Assembly (NCBI GenBank): GCA_030037575.1
Contig: JASHRB010000532.1
Span: 1 to 6,174, forward strand
Direction: 5' to 3'
Length of the DNA stretch: 6,174 nucleotides
Source: Candidatus Sulfotelmatobacter sp.
GTDB taxonomy: Bacteria > Acidobacteriota > Terriglobia > Terriglobales > Acidobacteriaceae
Part shown: positions 1-5,673 of the stretch, piece after piece
How the letters are laid out: each line of letters opens with the position of its first letter
How positions within the stretch are numbered: the stretch's first letter is position 1
Notes under the pieces: generated by a model
Told to the model about the DNA's origin: nothing
The model's input: the letters and a program-made list of their open reading frames with translations, nothing else
The model's database searches: none
Program-made: the position numbers and the translations under genes

Positions 1-127
1 GCGTGGGATACATCAGGCAGAATCCGACGCTCTCGATAAACTTCCGCGCCTGCTCGATGGTGTGGATGGGCTTGCCATCGAGGTGCCATTTTTCGAGACG
101 GAGGTGCTGGAGTTCGAGGTCAGTCAT
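1..127 (-). CDS. Hypothetical protein, N-terminal 42 codons only (3' end outside window)
   Basis: This is the start of a gene that runs off the left edge. It opens at the ATG at 127-125. No in-frame ATG, GTG or TTG lies between that codon and the upstream in-frame stop at 169-167. The visible protein begins MTDLELQHLRLEKWHLDG and continues with a helical stretch (about residues 21-33, rich in I, E, Q, A, R, K), then SVGFCLMYPT. I see no signal peptide, metal site or membrane helix in the visible part. The GFCLMYP segment after a short amphipathic helix vaguely recalls the N-terminus of proteins named AlkZ-related (winged-helix, DNA glycosylase-like), but that is memory-based and weak. No Shine-Dalgarno precedes the ATG; instead the five T's of a terminator-like stem abut it. 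The gene is 69 bases downstream of mutL on the same strand. Function unknown. Confidence 0.6.
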   Translation of the reverse strand, partial: MTDLELQHLRLEKWHLDGKPIHTIEQARKFIESVGFCLMYPT

Positions 128-193
128 AAAAAGCCGCGAGCCATGGGCCGTGCGCTGCCCGTCAACCTAGCTTCCGGCGCCAAGCTCACGGCT
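128..193 (-). terminator. Possible intrinsic terminator or attenuator after mutL
   Basis: Read on the minus strand, AGCCGTGAGC (plus 193-184) can pair with GCTCGCGGCT (plus 141-132) over ten pairs with one G-U wobble. The second arm runs into five T's (132-128), giving the stem-plus-U-tract layout of a rho-independent terminator. It begins three bases after the mutL stop codon. The loop is long, 42 bases, but contains short inner stems such as GGGC/GCCC that could shorten it. The U-tract touches the ATG of the next gene, so the element could end mutL transcripts or limit read-through and ribosome access. The long loop is the main doubt. Confidence 0.35.
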
Positions 194-196
194 CGG

Positions 197-2260
197 CTAG
201 ATTCGCTTGAACGCCTTCTGAATGTCTTTCACAGAATACCGCAGGACGACTGGCCGGCCATGCGGGCAGGACATGGGGTGGTCGGTTTTGGCCAGCTCGG
301 CGAGCAGCCACTCCATTTTATTTTGCTCGAGCGGCATATTGACTTTGATGGCCGCATGGCAGGCGATGGAGGCGGCGATGCGGCCGCGAATCTTTTCCAG
401 ATTGAGCGATTGTTCTTCGCGCGAGATTTGATCGAGCAGTTCGTGCAGCAGGTGCTCGACTTGCGCAGCGTCGACTCCTGCCGGCGCAAGTTTCACCGCC
501 ACGCTGCGAGCGCCAAAAGGCTCGGCTTCGAATCCGTTCTGGGCGAGTTCGTCGGCGATCTCGGCGAACACGGCTTGTTGCGCCGGAGAGAGTTCGAGCA
601 CGATTGGCATCAGCAACCGCTGGCTTTCGACTTTCTCGGCCGCCCGCTGCTTGAGAATGCGCTCAAAGAGCACCCGTTCGTGCGCCACATGCTGGTCGAT
701 AATCCAGAGGCCGTCTTCGCCCGTGGCAAGAATAAACGAGTTGCGAATCTGGCCGAGCGGGTGCAGCGCGGAGAGTGCGCCCAAGGTAGCGCCTTCGCTC
801 TCTCCCCCGAGGTCGAGCGCCTGCGCGCAACCATTGTCGGGAACCGTGTCGAGAGCAGGCGCGAACGGCTGCCCAAGAATTCCGCGGGCAACCGGGATGG
901 CTGAATTGGCGTCGATCGCCGTCTGGCTCTCGAATGGCAAACGTGCAGAAATGAAAGGTGGGGCGGGAGCTTGCAAGGCAAAGGTCGCCTCCGCGCCCTC
1001 GTCCGCCGCTGGATGATAGATGCCGCGCAAGCTTCCGGATGCCGCCGCTGAAGCGGAGGGCGGCGGCCACTCTCTCGCGCCTGGCGTCAAGCCCGGACTG
1101 GCCGTCGCATGGGAGCGAATCTGCGTAACGAAATGAGCTACCGGGCGAGCTTTCATCAGCGTCGCCCGCACCGTGTCGCGGACAAAATCGTGCATGGCGC
1201 TCGACTGCCGGAAGCGAACTTCAGTTTTCGAAGGATGAACGTTCACATCCACTTCGCCGGCCGGCATTTCCAGAAATAGAAGCACCACCGGGTAGACCGT
1301 CGGCGGAATGATGTTGCGATACGCCTCGGTCAAGGCGTGCTGCACCAGTCGGTCGCGAATCAAGCGTCCATTCACGAAGACGAAAATCGAATTACGGTTC
1401 AGCTTTTGAATCTCCGGCTTTGAAACGAGGCCGTGCAGACGCATTTCGCCGGGATCCGCTGCGCCGCTTGCCTCTTCATCTTGGGAATTGTTCTGCTCCT
1501 TGGGCCGGCGTCTCCAGGGCGGCGGCAGCAGCCATCCAATGTGTTTCAGCTTCTCGGCGGCGGCAACGGAAATCAACTGATCCAGCGTTTCTTTGCCAAA
1601 AATCTGGTACACACGCTCGCTGTGGCTGGCCACAGGAGGGGCCACCAGCATGGCGTTGGTCGCCGAGTGCAGTTCAAAATGCTTTTGGGGATGCGCCAGC
1701 GCGTAATGCGTGACCAGCGACGCGATGTGCGAAAGTTCGGTCGATTCGGACTTCAGGAATTTCTTTCGCGCTGGTGTATTGAAGAATAGATCGCGAATGG
1801 TGAGCGACGTTCCGGGGGGCAGACCGGCCTCTTCCACGCGCGCCATTTTGCCGCCGTTGATTTCGATGATGGTGCCCCCGGGTTTTTGCGTTTCCTCGTT
1901 TTCTTCCGGCGCGGCCACGCAGGTTTCGAGACGCAGACGCGACACGGATGCAATGGAGGGCAGGGCTTCGCCGCGAAAGCCCAGCGTGGACACCTTCAGC
2001 AAATCCTCGGCGTCTTTGAGCTTAGAAGTGGCATGACGCTCGAAGGCGAGCATAGCGTCGTCGCGCACCATGCCGCAACCGTTGTCGGTGATCTGGATGA
2101 GCTTCTTGCCGCCGGCTTCCAGGGTGATTTTGATACGGGTCGCGCCGGCGTCGAGCGAGTTCTCGAGAAGTTCTTTGACCACTGAAGCCGGGCGTTCAAC
2201 CACCTCGCCAGCGGCTATTTTATTCGCCACCGCTTCGGAGAGGATGTGGATGCGCCCCAT
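197..2260 (-). CDS. mutL: DNA mismatch repair protein MutL (endonuclease type)
   Basis: MutL is the ATPase that links MutS mismatch recognition to strand removal; in bacteria lacking MutH it also nicks DNA. The 687-residue product has the complete N-terminal GHKL ATPase: VANKIAAGEVVERP (11-24), ELLENSLDAG with E30, N34 and D37, DNGCGM (59-64), TLGFRGEAL (92-100), and the ATP lysine K345 in NVHPSKTEVRF (340-350). A Pro/Ala-rich linker spans about 360-500. The C-terminal domain carries the metal motif DQHVAHERVLFE (522-533), a beta-clamp-type motif QRLLMP (547-552), ACHAAIK (633-639) and CPHGRP (665-670). I chose the ATG at 2260 because MGRIHILSEAVANKIAAGEV is the normal family start; an in-frame GTG at 2308 would add 16 non-conserved residues. 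Neither start has a clear Shine-Dalgarno. The protein is longer than E. coli MutL up to the ATP lysine, with an acidic insert near 243-272. Identity is certain; endonuclease activity is inferred from motifs. Confidence 0.98.
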   Translation of the reverse strand: MGRIHILSEAVANKIAAGEVVERPASVVKELLENSLDAGATRIKITLEAGGKKLIQITDNGCGMVRDDAMLAFERHATSKLKDAEDLLKVSTLGFRGEALPSIASVSRLRLETCVAAPEENEETQKPGGTIIEINGGKMARVEEAGLPPGTSLTIRDLFFNTPARKKFLKSESTELSHIASLVTHYALAHPQKHFELHSATNAMLVAPPVASHSERVYQIFGKETLDQLISVAAAEKLKHIGWLLPPPWRRRPKEQNNSQDEEASGAADPGEMRLHGLVSKPEIQKLNRNSIFVFVNGRLIRDRLVQHALTEAYRNIIPPTVYPVVLLFLEMPAGEVDVNVHPSKTEVRFRQSSAMHDFVRDTVRATLMKARPVAHFVTQIRSHATASPGLTPGAREWPPPSASAAASGSLRGIYHPAADEGAEATFALQAPAPPFISARLPFESQTAIDANSAIPVARGILGQPFAPALDTVPDNGCAQALDLGGESEGATLGALSALHPLGQIRNSFILATGEDGLWIIDQHVAHERVLFERILKQRAAEKVESQRLLMPIVLELSPAQQAVFAEIADELAQNGFEAEPFGARSVAVKLAPAGVDAAQVEHLLHELLDQISREEQSLNLEKIRGRIAASIACHAAIKVNMPLEQNKMEWLLAELAKTDHPMSCPHGRPVVLRYSVKDIQKAFKRI

Positions 2261-2343
2261 GGGAGTCCAGTGTCGCAGATGCCGGGAGCTTAGGCAAAGA
2301 GTGCGCACGCCCGCAGGGAGCGGCCATTTTCCGGTTTCAATCT
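2261..2343 (-). other. 83-base gap between the DUF4097-type gene and mutL
   Basis: I see no strong terminator here. The best minus-strand stem is CCGC-TCCCT-GCGG, four pairs with no T-run after it. No convincing -35/-10 pair is visible. An in-frame GTG at 2308 could extend MutL by 16 residues, but nothing supports it. The gap therefore does not exclude cotranscription of mutL with the sigma operon. Confidence 0.5.
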
Positions 2344-3843
2344 CTAGTTTTCTGTCGGCTCCACCCTCGTTTTGGGCGCGGGGAGGCTTCGCCCAGGCTT
2401 CGGCGGGACCGGGGGCGACGGAGGCGCGGGCGGAATCGCTCTGGTTGAATATTTGCGAATCTCGATACCGTCGTGCTCGTTGTTGATCACGATGTGCGAC
2501 GCTCCGTTGCCCACTGTGCCGGTGGCTTTTGACTCGTGGTCATTGTTGTCAACTTTTAAGTCGGGAAAGTCGGATTCGATCTCGCCGTCGCGCGTGCGGG
2601 CATCGAGGCGAAATCCGGCTTTGTCGGGCACGCTCAAGTGAATGTCGCCGTTGCGGTCATCGATTTGCACGTTGCCGAGCGAGCGCATGGAGGCTTCGAC
2701 ACCCCCGTTGGCGTCCTGCACGCGGAGATCGCCCGAAACGTCTTCCAGATTAATTTCCTTGGAGCGGGTTGTAAGGTGAACCGGGCCGAACAGTTCCTCC
2801 GCGTGAAGATCGTCGGAGTCGAGATCGAGTTCGCCATCGATACGCGAAAATTCGAGATCGGTGCGCGAAGATTTGAACAGAACGTTGTTGCGGATGCGAG
2901 CCAGCTTGACGCTCTCGTTGAACTCGCCGTCGAGTTGCACGGCGCCTTTCACGTCCGTCACCGAGACCTCGTTGAGATGGCCGTCGATGTGAACATCGCC
3001 GGTGATCTGCCCCAGCTTGGCCGAGCCTCGGTCCAGATTCAGCGTGGCGTTGCCGACGATGTCTTCAAGCGATACATCGCCGTGCTGGGTGTTGATGGTG
3101 ACCCCGCCTTGGCGGTCGGTCACCGAAACTTCGCCGCGGCGGGAGGTGATTTGCACCGGCATTTTGCGCGGCAGGGAAATGTCGAGATCGGTTTCCACCG
3201 CGTGGTCACCGCCGGCAGCCTGTGTCCTAGCCTCGAGCGCCATGACGTTGCCGGTCAGGCTGATCGAAGGCTTGGTCAGTTCGTTATATTTGTCGGCCTC
3301 GCCCTGGCTCTCGGCGCCGATCTTTTTGCGGATTGCGACCGTGATCCTATTGTCATCGGCGGCGCTGATGCGCACGACCCCGTGCTGGTCGTCGACTCGC
3401 AAGCTGATAACCGACGGCGGGACAGCTTGTTCGAGGTGATCGTCATAGTCGAAGGTGTCGCCGAAAATATTGTCCAGGTCGCCGTCGTCGATTTGCAGGT
3501 TATCGCGCAACTCATCCCAGCGAAACTTGGCCATGTGTGTGGCCGCGAGGCCACAGATGACAATGAAGAAAACCAGCAAAACTCCGCCTGCGCCGATGCC
3601 CCGCGCGGGAAGGCCATCGCGTAGAGCCTGCTGGTGCTCGATGATTTTGAGCACTCCCCACAGAATCAGCAGGAGCGGCCAGTAGTGGGCAAAAGCCATG
3701 CCCAGCCGTCCCCACGAAATCATATGCAAATTGCCCAGCAAAAAGAGCAGGCCCAGAATGATCAGCACGACCGGCCCGGCAAACGAGCGGCGATGCCGGT
3801 ACGGCGGAGGCGCCTGCCCAGTCGGCGGCACCGGGCTACCCAT
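2344..3843 (-). CDS. Membrane protein with LiaF-like N-terminus and DUF4097-type beta-solenoid
   Basis: This 499-residue protein starts with a Pro-rich tail and RHRR (16-19), followed by three hydrophobic helices at about 23-42, 50-68 and 84-102. The second contains YWPLLLILWG, the signature of the LiaI/LiaF-like membrane region (DUF5668 type). Residues about 140-460 form a long run of short beta strands with regularly recurring G-D-V/I and D-V/I-x-G-x-V/L patterns, typical of DUF4097/putative-adhesin right-handed solenoids. The C-terminus is a Pro-rich tail (about 470-499). The positive-inside rule (RHRR inside, basic loop 69-82 inside) with three helices places the solenoid outside the cytoplasm. 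The ATG at 3843 lies 8 bases inside the end of the preceding gene, with GGGAGG six bases upstream, so translation is probably coupled. Members commonly sit beside sigma/anti-sigma pairs; an envelope-stress sensing or scaffold role is inference. There are no catalytic motifs. Confidence 0.85.
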   Translation of the reverse strand: MGSPVPPTGQAPPPYRHRRSFAGPVVLIILGLLFLLGNLHMISWGRLGMAFAHYWPLLLILWGVLKIIEHQQALRDGLPARGIGAGGVLLVFFIVICGLAATHMAKFRWDELRDNLQIDDGDLDNIFGDTFDYDDHLEQAVPPSVISLRVDDQHGVVRISAADDNRITVAIRKKIGAESQGEADKYNELTKPSISLTGNVMALEARTQAAGGDHAVETDLDISLPRKMPVQITSRRGEVSVTDRQGGVTINTQHGDVSLEDIVGNATLNLDRGSAKLGQITGDVHIDGHLNEVSVTDVKGAVQLDGEFNESVKLARIRNNVLFKSSRTDLEFSRIDGELDLDSDDLHAEELFGPVHLTTRSKEINLEDVSGDLRVQDANGGVEASMRSLGNVQIDDRNGDIHLSVPDKAGFRLDARTRDGEIESDFPDLKVDNNDHESKATGTVGNGASHIVINNEHDGIEIRKYSTRAIPPAPPSPPVPPKPGRSLPAPKTRVEPTEN

Positions 3844-4873
3844 TGCGCACCTCCCCTCCGGAAGACGCCGCGGGCGGAGTCGTGCCCGATCCGGAACTCG
3901 GTGGAGCTGCCGGCGGAGGCGGTGTCATGACGGACCGTCCCGGCGGGAACAGGCCCGTATGCCCGGCCGATGAAGCGTTGCTCTGCAGCAGTTTCACGAT
4001 GCCGATCACCAGCAGAATCGCCGGCCAGGTGCGGTCGAAGTCGACCACATCGAGCGTTTGCAACTGGAAGAGAATGCCAACCGTCATCAGCACCGCCGGA
4101 CCCGTGAGCCGGCGTGTGCGGCAGCGGTCGCACTGGCAACCGCCGCGCCGCCCCCCGACCAATCCCCACTGTTTGGCAAGCATCCATCCGCCGAAGAAGA
4201 TCAGCAGCAGCGGCCAGAAACGGTCGAGGCCGAATTCAAAGATATTCATGGTGTGCAGGAAGAAGAGCACGCCCAGGCCGATCAGGATGATGGCAACGGC
4301 GGGAACGTTCCTCGATTCGCCTCTGTCGCCGAAGCTGAACGTCTGGCTCAAGCCGTACGGATCGGGAGGAGCTTGCCCAGCCTGCAGCGCATGCGCGGTT
4401 CGCACCGCATCGATGATCTGGTAGACGTAGAAAAACGCAATGCCGATTCCGAAGACGAAATCCCAGCGCCCGGCATGATCGGAGGCGAAAATGAGCATCG
4501 CAAAAATCAGCAGGTGCGCGAGTCCCTTGGCGTATTGCGAGCAGTAGACTGCGCCCACGCCGAACGGAAAAAACCCGGCGAGAATACCGGCGACCGCGGG
4601 ATTCGGCCCGGAACTGCCGGCGGCCCTAAAGGGCGTGCCGGGCGGGATACCGGTCGGTCGGCCGCCGGGGGTGAATTCGGCCTGCGGCGCGAATCCGACG
4701 GCAGGCGGCACCACCCCGGGAGCCGGTGGAACGATTCCTTCCAAACGAGCTGCCAAACAAGGCTCGCAGTAGACCACGCCGCGAACGTCGCGAGTGCAGT
4801 TCGAGCAAAGCGGTTTGCCGCAGGTGCGGCAGAATGCCACCGCGGCCAGATCGGGATGCGTGGCGCAGTTCAT
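3836..4873 (-). CDS. B-box-like zinc finger membrane protein with TM2-like and two LiaF-like regions
   Basis: The 345-residue product has an N-terminal zinc-binding module with paired ligands C3/H6, C15/C18, C23/C26 and C36/C39, resembling bacterial B-box-type fingers. A Pro/Gly/Ala-rich linker follows (about 46-90). Residues 91-161 contain hydrophobic helices with GVGAVYCSQYAKG and YQIIDAVRTA, like the TM2-type domain of acidobacterial B-box proteins. Two LiaF-like hairpins follow: about 190-233 (RFWPLLLIFFGG) and 258-297 (RTWPAILLVIG). Between them is a very basic loop with a second cysteine cluster, CQCDRC (246-251). The tail (300-345) is Pro/Ser/Gly-rich and probably disordered. The ATG at 4873 overlaps the anti-sigma stop as ATGA and has AGGAGG five bases upstream. 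The protein probably works at the membrane with the neighbouring sigma system, but its biochemical role is unknown. Whether the basic loop faces the cytoplasm is unresolved, because the helix count in the TM2-like part is ambiguous. Confidence 0.85.
   Translation of the reverse strand: MNCATHPDLAAVAFCRTCGKPLCSNCTRDVRGVVYCEPCLAARLEGIVPPAPGVVPPAVGFAPQAEFTPGGRPTGIPPGTPFRAAGSSGPNPAVAGILAGFFPFGVGAVYCSQYAKGLAHLLIFAMLIFASDHAGRWDFVFGIGIAFFYVYQIIDAVRTAHALQAGQAPPDPYGLSQTFSFGDRGESRNVPAVAIILIGLGVLFFLHTMNIFEFGLDRFWPLLLIFFGGWMLAKQWGLVGGRRGGCQCDRCRTRRLTGPAVLMTVGILFQLQTLDVVDFDRTWPAILLVIGIVKLLQSNASSAGHTGLFPPGRSVMTPPPPAAPPSSGSGTTPPAASSGGEVRNG
3850..3855 (-). promoter_or_regulatory. Ribosome binding site for the DUF4097-type gene
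   Basis: GGGAGG on the minus strand, six bases before the ATG at 3843, lies within the last codons of the upstream zinc-finger gene. It fixes the start and indicates translation coupled to, but also independently initiated from, the upstream reading frame. Confidence 0.8.
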
Positions 4874-5673
4874 GCGAACCTCCTGTAGGCGGTCCCCGAC
4901 ACTACAGGCAGATCCGGATTTGAGCGATGAAAGACAGATGGACCCAGCCGAGCGCTGGCCAGAATGACGTCCGGGTCTCTCGGGCTGTAATTGCGCTCCT
5001 GCTTCTGCTCGGGCTTTTCGGTTGTGTCGTTGTTGTGCTCCTTCTTCTCCGGCACAGCCTCACGCGGTGCTGCTTCTGCCGGCGCCACGTTGCGCTTGAG
5101 TTCGCGCACCGCGGCCTGCACTTCATACACAAGCTTGATGTTGTCATAGTAGCGGACAACCCGGGCTTGGGTCGTGTAGTACGTGTGCCGGATCGCCGCC
5201 GGATGCAGATCGATGTGCGCCAGGTCGCTGGCTTTCACACCCAGCACGCTCAGCCCCACCGAGATGGAGAAAAATGCCATGCCGAACGACATGGCAAATC
5301 TCGGCTGCCGCACCGTCTTCCACAGCGCTTCGGTTGCTCCCCAAATCCATGCTTGCAAGCGATCGAGCCACGATGCGCCAACCGGCGCACGTTGTGGCGT
5401 GCTCACGTTCACTCGCAGGCGTTGGCTGTCAACGCCCGTTGTGGATGCCAGAATATTCGTGACCAGACTGGCCGGAGGATTCACCTCCGGAAGATGCTTC
5501 AGCCAGTTGCGGCCCGCCGCAACTTCGGCGAGCAGCGGCCCGCAGAGCGAACAAGTCCGCCCATGGGCCTGGAAGCGGTCGAGTTCGGCGCCGCTCAGCA
5601 TGCCGTCGATGGCATCGGCAAGCAGGCTATCGAACTCGTGACAGTGCATTCCGTTACCGCTTAGGTCTGGCAT
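4870..5673 (-). CDS. Anti-sigma factor with zf-HC2 domain, membrane-anchored
   Basis: This is the probable partner that sequesters the sigma factor encoded immediately upstream. Numbering from the ATG at 5673 (267 residues), it carries the zf-HC2 (ZAS) zinc motif: H10/C11 near the start and HGRTCSLC with H37, C41 and C44. One hydrophobic helix lies at about 126-146, preceded by a Trp-rich amphipathic stretch (102-118). The remaining 120 residues after the helix would be outside the cytoplasm; they include Y-Y-rich and strongly charged Glu/Lys segments and match no domain I recognise. Start choice: a GTG at 5676 is also possible (one residue longer), but AGGTG at 5683-5679 is correctly spaced only for the ATG at 5673. 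The ATG at 5649, just before HCHEF, is the homology-style alternative. The start overlaps the sigma stop as TGATG, and the end overlaps the next gene as ATGA. The role is inferred from domain plus position. Confidence 0.9.
   Translation of the reverse strand: MPDLSGNGMHCHEFDSLLADAIDGMLSGAELDRFQAHGRTCSLCGPLLAEVAAGRNWLKHLPEVNPPASLVTNILASTTGVDSQRLRVNVSTPQRAPVGASWLDRLQAWIWGATEALWKTVRQPRFAMSFGMAFFSISVGLSVLGVKASDLAHIDLHPAAIRHTYYTTQARVVRYYDNIKLVYEVQAAVRELKRNVAPAEAAPREAVPEKKEHNNDTTEKPEQKQERNYSPRDPDVILASARLGPSVFHRSNPDLPVVSGTAYRRFA
4879..4884 (-). promoter_or_regulatory. Ribosome binding site for the zinc-finger membrane protein gene
   Basis: AGGAGG on the minus strand, five bases before the ATG at 4873, lies inside the end of the anti-sigma gene. 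It is the best Shine-Dalgarno sequence in the window and settles the start. Confidence 0.85.

Noticed and set aside
124..144. Six-codon minus-strand frame (MARGFL) whose TGA overlaps the next ATG as ATGA
   Set aside because: This would be a neat leader for re-initiation, but it has no Shine-Dalgarno, and a frame this short is expected by chance.
62..904. 280-residue plus-strand open frame
   Set aside because: It lies opposite the mutL 3' end and the start of the left-hand gene, runs through two genes and their gap, and its protein has no recognisable domain. It is an antisense shadow of GC-rich coding sequence.
2261..2308. Extended MutL start at GTG 2308
   Set aside because: The 16 extra residues (MRTLCLSSRHLRHWTP) are not part of the MutL family N-terminus, and no ribosome binding site precedes the GTG.
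2306..2325. Small GC stem in the gap before mutL as a terminator
   Set aside because: It has only four pairs around a five-base loop and no T-run follows.
2638..3624. 328-residue plus-strand open frame
   Set aside because: It is entirely antisense to the solenoid gene. The regular V-x-x-A-V-D pattern is the mirror of the solenoid's repeated codons. It has no Shine-Dalgarno or known family.
4058..4888. 276-residue plus-strand open frame
   Set aside because: It is antisense to the zinc-finger membrane protein gene, whose domains and ribosome binding site are clear. The product is low in recognisable features.
4927..5664. 245-residue plus-strand open frame with a hydrophobic start
   Set aside because: The leucine-rich start (LLLLLGLFGCVVVVLLLL) looks like a signal peptide, but is the complement of the Glu/Lys-rich tail of the anti-sigma gene. 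That gene has a clear zinc motif and coupled neighbours.
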